NCBI GenBank assembly: GCA_030620005.1
Contig: JAUXAJ010000215.1
Location: forward strand, 1 to 9,082
Length of the DNA stretch: 9,082 nucleotides
From: Promethearchaeota archaeon
GTDB taxonomy: Archaea; Asgardarchaeota; Lokiarchaeia; Sigynarchaeales; SOKP01
Reading direction: 5' to 3'
Position numbers and translations under genes: made by a program. A model generated the notes under the pieces. The model worked only from the letters and a program-made list of their open reading frames with translations. It did not search any database and was not told where the DNA came from. This document shows, piece by piece, positions 6,533-9,082 of the stretch (position 1 is its first letter; each line of letters begins with the position of its first letter).

Positions 6533-7711
6533 TTATTTCCCGATAACCTCGTTTAATTTTTCAAACGCAAGTTTGTCCTTCTCGTACACTAATAGTATGT
6601 TATCTTTAATTCCCTTCATTAGTGCATTTATATCTGCCTTTTTAGCACTATTTAACTCATCTGCAGCAGCCCGCATCACTTTATCAGTCTCTTTTGTAAT
6701 TTCTTGCATTTTCTTAAGTGCTCCTAGTGGCTGCTCCTTGAAAATTTTATTCTTTTCTTTCGCTAACTCCCTAAATTTCTTAAGTGTAGGCCACGAATCT
6801 GGAAACCCCGATAACGCAAGCTTAGTCCAATGATCCCCTGCCTCCTCGAACAATTTCGCGACATCGGTAAGCTCGGATTTGTTGATAATTTCACTCGATT
6901 CTTTCAAGAATTGAGCGTAAGTATTCCTGTAGCCACCTCCATTCGAGCCGCTCTCTTCTATGAAAATGTAAGTATTCATAAGGCAACCCATTAGGTACAA
7001 TCCCTTAAATTGGCTGGGCCAGTCCATTACGAGATCCGTCCACTTCATTATTCCCTTGTGTCCAATATTTCTAATTGGGGGATCTAAATAGTTGTTGCAA
7101 CACTCCTTAATCGCGTCTATAATACCTCCCTTTAGGTTCTTCGGTTTAATGGGATATATTATTTTCAATAGCTTATTTTTAGGTGCATATGGTGCGTGTT
7201 TCGAGTTTCTCGCCGTGTTTAAGTCCTCAATTGTGATTATAAACGTTTTCTTCGCTGCGTCTGACACATAAACTTTATCCTCCTCCTCGTCTATTCCATA
7301 AATAATAATGCTATGCGCCCCAAAATGTGCCTCCTCCGGAAGTGCGAGGTAAGGAAGATACACCATATCCGCAAACACAAACGCAGGTTCGCCCTCTCGA
7401 AGTATTTTCTTCAACTCATCGTATCCCCTCTTCACGCTTGATGTCTCAAAAAGCGTTGCACTCCCTCCGATCCGCTCACAAGCCCTTATTAACGAATCGG
7501 TTTTGCCAGTGCGAGTGCCAATAAAAGGCGAGAGCATCATCTTCATGTACCAGTAAATAAATCCTGCCCCTCCTTGTAATCCGAAAGCCATTTCCTCGGA
7601 TAAATTAATTCCGTGGTAAGCAAAAGCGTTCTTAAATGATGTCGTCCAACAATGATGCCCCGTTTGATGGATATAATCTTTAATTATTAGTTTTTCTTCC
7701 ATTCGAGCCAT
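6533..7711 (-). CDS. BtrH N-terminal/DUF4872 protein 1, papain-like fold, 392 aa
   Basis: First gene of the operon and a diverged paralogue of the protein at 4796-5923. From ATG 7711 it has HHCWTT with likely nucleophile Cys21, NLSEEMAFGLQGGAGFIYW (36-54), the block F-V-F-A-D-M-V-Y-L-P-Y, HFGAH (129-133) with likely catalytic His133, and Asp151 in V-Y-V-S-D. The C-terminal part has SGSNGGGYRNTYAQFLKES, the counterpart of the DUF4872 G-x-G-G-x-x-R-N-x-x-x-x-F-L-x-E motif, then a Lys/Glu-rich helical tail (about 312-390) that looks coiled-coil-like and differs from the paralogue. The start is uncertain: TTG 7726, ATG 7711 or ATG 7702. A TATA box centred 24 bases above 7711 favours 7711 or 7702 with little or no leader. 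The enzyme's substrate is unknown; acyl transfer onto an amine is the best-known chemistry of the family. Confidence 0.8.
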   Translation of the reverse strand: MARMEEKLIIKDYIHQTGHHCWTTSFKNAFAYHGINLSEEMAFGLQGGAGFIYWYMKMMLSPFIGTRTGKTDSLIRACERIGGSATLFETSSVKRGYDELKKILREGEPAFVFADMVYLPYLALPEEAHFGAHSIIIYGIDEEEDKVYVSDAAKKTFIITIEDLNTARNSKHAPYAPKNKLLKIIYPIKPKNLKGGIIDAIKECCNNYLDPPIRNIGHKGIMKWTDLVMDWPSQFKGLYLMGCLMNTYIFIEESGSNGGGYRNTYAQFLKESSEIINKSELTDVAKLFEEAGDHWTKLALSGFPDSWPTLKKFRELAKEKNKIFKEQPLGALKKMQEITKETDKVMRAAADELNSAKKADINALMKGIKDNILLVYEKDKLAFEKLNEVIGK

Positions 7712-7730
7712 CTTTCTACTGACCAAAATT

Positions 7731-7738
7731 ATTTAAAT
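7731..7738 (-). promoter_or_regulatory. TATA box of the seven-ORF minus-strand operon
   Basis: ATTTAAAT (palindromic) is centred 24 bases upstream of ATG 7711. Archaeal transcription starts about 26 bases below the TATA centre, near 7708, so the mRNA would be leaderless or nearly so. A second TATA-like stretch lies at 7742-7750. No other convincing promoter was seen inside the operon, where gene gaps are 21 bases or less. Confidence 0.5.
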
Positions 7739-7746
7739 GTTTATTT

Positions 7747-7808
7747 AATATTCTAATCATAGAATATTACTGATATAGAATATTATGAATCAAGAATATT
7801 TAAATATT
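7747..7808 (-). promoter_or_regulatory. TAGAATATT repeat array, candidate operator
   Basis: AATATTCTA (7747-7755), a 4-base loop, then TAGAATATT (7760-7768) form a perfect 9+9 inverted repeat. Further direct copies follow at 7776-7784 (TAGAATATT) and 7792-7800 (AAGAATATT), so three copies start exactly 16 bases apart. The last merges into a 14-base palindrome, AATATTTAAATATT (7795-7808). The array lies directly upstream of the operon's TATA box, a natural place for a dimeric regulator. The PadR protein encoded in the operon is the obvious candidate. It does not resemble the ATGT-N8-ACAT operator known for some bacterial PadR proteins. Confidence 0.55.
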
Positions 7809-8129
7809 TCTATCAAAATCTGATCCTTACTAAACAAACATAAAAAAAAGGAAAAAAAACCTAATTTAGACTATTTTTATATAAATTTTTAGATAAGATT
7901 TATTCGATAGAAAGTCAAAAATTTAGTAAAAAATTGAAAAGCTTCATTCTATGCTGATAAAACCACCGCGAGATATTCCTGTAAAAATAACGACAAGGGT
8001 GGTAAAACACAAATCGAGAGTCGTATTTTAGGAATTCGGGAAAGGATAAAATGAATGGATCCCATTATCTAATTTAATAGAACTTTCCATCGTTTTTTTA
8101 TCGATAATACTCGGAAAAATTTTGATCTA
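7809..8129. other. intergenic region with a higher-GC island, possible small RNA or small ORF
   Basis: No recognisable gene. Bases 7851-7950 hold 18 G/C by hand count, but 7951-8050 hold 37, an island in an otherwise very AT-rich spacer. A TTTATATA box (7877-7884) precedes it and a T7 run (8093-8099) follows, so a plus-strand transcript of about 190 bases is conceivable. ACCACC (7962-7967) can pair with GGTGGT (7998-8003). An ATG ORF at 7951-8031 would encode 26 residues beginning MLIKPPRDIPVKITTR, with no ribosome binding site. A second frame, 7938-8052, is open without a start, so a decayed gene remnant is equally possible. No tRNA-like or rRNA-like structure was recognised. Confidence 0.3.
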
Positions 8130-8191
8130 TTTAAATAAGACTTGGGTTTTAAATAGAATATCAGCTTAAATTTAACTTGTTATTTTAAATA
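8130..8191 (+). promoter_or_regulatory. candidate TATA boxes of the membrane-protein gene
   Basis: Three TATA-like stretches precede the ATG at 8208: TTTAAATA at 8130-8137, TTTTAAATA at 8147-8155 and TTTTAAATA at 8183-8191. The last is too near for anything but a leaderless start; the first two would give leaders of about 30-50 bases. Sequence alone does not decide. TAGAATATC at 8154-8162 differs by one base from the repeat unit upstream of the operon. Confidence 0.35.
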
Positions 8192-8207
8192 AATTTAGTG
8201 AAATTTT

Positions 8208-8789
8208 ATGTCAGAAGAAGAAATAACTGAAGAAGTCCCTAAAGAAGAGAAGCTTAAAAAAATAAAAGAAAAAAAGGAAAAAGTTGGCGGATTCAATTAC
8301 AGGATGGCAAAGGTTGGTTACATGGACGCATACGACTATATTACTTTATTAGTTGGAATTTGGGGTTTTATATGGTCATTGACTGGATTTCTGGTAACCC
8401 TTCCACTACAAGGTCCGATAATAGCGGCAATTACAGGAATAATAGATCAAAATTTCTATGCATTTATGACGTGGCTTGGTATGAATTTTCTGCAATTATG
8501 GATTTATGTCACATTAGCCCTCTTTCCTTTTGTTATTGTAGGTGTTGGGATGAAAATAGTAAATAAATGGCCAGAAACATTCCCCTTGCATTTCATCAAA
8601 ACAGCCGAAGATTTAAGAGCGTTTATGGTATTTTCTGCGTGGTGGAGCTCGCTATTCTTTTGGATAGGCTCCCCTTGGTTAAGATGGCCTCACTTTGTTT
8701 CCGTTGTGTTTCTAACAATCGTTTTACTTGCAGATGCACTCCATAAGAAAATCCGCAAAATGCCCAGAAAAAAGATAAGAGAAATATAA
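8208..8789 (+). CDS. membrane protein with about four helices, 193 aa, unknown function
   Basis: I do not recognise a family. The first 40 residues are highly charged (Glu/Lys runs) and probably cytoplasmic. Hydrophobic segments follow at about 44-66, 93-117, 137-153 and 162-178, with a shorter one at 67-80 that may be re-entrant. The last 15 residues are Lys/Arg-rich, so by the positive-inside rule both ends would be cytoplasmic. Tryptophan and other aromatic residues are plentiful (I-W-G-F-I-W, A-W-W-S-S-L-F-F-W, S-P-W-L-R-W-P-H). No catalytic motif, ATPase domain or transporter signature was seen. The ATG has GTGA, a partial match to the archaeal Shine-Dalgarno sequence, 6 bases upstream. 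The gene is divergent from the BtrH/PadR operon and ends just before an oligo-T terminator, so it is a single-gene unit. Confidence 0.75.
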   Translation: MSEEEITEEVPKEEKLKKIKEKKEKVGGFNYRMAKVGYMDAYDYITLLVGIWGFIWSLTGFLVTLPLQGPIIAAITGIIDQNFYAFMTWLGMNFLQLWIYVTLALFPFVIVGVGMKIVNKWPETFPLHFIKTAEDLRAFMVFSAWWSSLFFWIGSPWLRWPHFVSVVFLTIVLLADALHKKIRKMPRKKIREI

Positions 8790-8822
8790 AATAATTGAAA
8801 ATATAAATTCTAATTAATTATC

Positions 8823-8833
8823 TTTTTTTTTTT
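8823..8833 (+). terminator. oligo-T transcription terminator
   Basis: A run of eleven T begins 33 bases after the stop of the membrane-protein gene. As with the tract at 321-330 there is no GC-rich stem, which fits archaeal oligo-T termination. Confidence 0.6.
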
Positions 8834-9082
8834 AATTTAAAATGAATATTTTTGATTTTTATTTTTACACTTGAAATTTTAACATCAGTCAAATAGATCA
8901 ATCAGACTATAAAAAGTTATAGAATCTTTTAAAATCATTTTAAAAAATATTTTAATTTACCTAGAATAGAAAAAAATGAAAAAAAGAAAAATAAAAAAAT
9001 TATTTTTTTTAACTTCTGCTTTAGAGGTTTCTATTTAATTCCGATATATAAGAAAATATTATCTGCCATAAACCCGAATCTT
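8834..9082 (-). other. AT-rich right edge with possible tail of a minus-strand gene
   Basis: Bases 8834-9008 are extremely AT-rich with no gene seen. Read on the minus strand, about 9008-8965 is a series of T runs (T8, T7, T5, T7, T7), which would suit termination of a leftward gene entering from beyond the window. Two minus-strand frames are open at the edge: one ends at TAG 9031-9033 (16 codons, beginning RFGFMADNIF), the other at TAA 9021-9023 (19 codons). Neither is recognisable, so the partial gene is only a possibility. Confidence 0.25.

Noticed and set aside
6366..6833. 155-codon plus-strand ORF opposite PadR and BtrH-like 1
   Set aside because: It spans the junction of two well-supported minus-strand genes, and its Ser/Phe-rich sequence is typical of an antisense shadow.
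7747..7808. CRISPR array
   Set aside because: The units are 9 bases at 16-base steps, far shorter than CRISPR repeats and spacers, one copy is inverted, and no cas gene is present.
7951..8050. tRNA or C/D-box RNA in the GC island
   Set aside because: No acceptor/T-arm pattern is seen, and the box-like words (ATGCTGA) do not form a matched C/D pair.

Overview
The window looks like low-GC archaeal DNA. Intergenic DNA is very AT-rich, TTTATATA-type TATA boxes lie at plausible distances from starts, and oligo-T tracts of 10-11 T directly follow two plus-strand genes. An Asgard/Lokiarchaeia-like source is my best guess. It rests partly on recollection of the small CxxC/His-rich protein family at 451-711 and is not proven by the sequence.

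Layout. At 1-313 (+) is the 3' end of a LysE-type exporter gene, broken by a -1 frameshift in a T8 run. At 451-711 (+) is a small putative metal-binding protein. From 7711 down to 761, all on the minus strand, runs a tightly packed array that reads as one operon of about 7 kb: BtrH/DUF4872 protein 1, PadR-type regulator, BtrH/DUF4872 protein 2, a duplicated cysteine-rich DUF3795 protein, a GyrI-like small-molecule-binding protein, and a UvrA2-like double ABC ATPase. The last is split in two by a single in-frame TGA. Junctions are +1 nt, a TAATG overlap, 11 nt (or a GTGA overlap), 21 nt and 19 nt. Upstream of the operon lies a TATA box and then an array of 9-bp TAGAATATT repeats (one inverted, three direct at exact 16-bp steps) that could be the PadR operator. 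The divergent intergenic region (7712-8207) also holds a ~110-bp island of higher GC flanked by a TATA box and a T7 run. At 8208-8789 (+) is a four-helix membrane protein of unknown function. The right edge may hold the tail of a minus-strand gene.

How the genes may work together (inference). The gene set resembles a small-molecule sensing and protection cassette. BtrH-type papain-fold enzymes are known to move acyl groups onto amine-bearing antibiotics. GyrI-like proteins bind, and in some cases hydrolyse, toxic natural products. UvrA-like proteins without the UvrB-binding domain are associated with resistance to DNA-binding drugs. A PadR repressor is a usual sensor for such compounds. I know of no described system with this combination, so the operon is the main item of interest here. 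The UvrA gene is broken by one nonsense codon with no other lesion, and the LysE gene by one base in a homopolymer. Recent mutation, recoding or assembly error must therefore be told apart before function is assumed.
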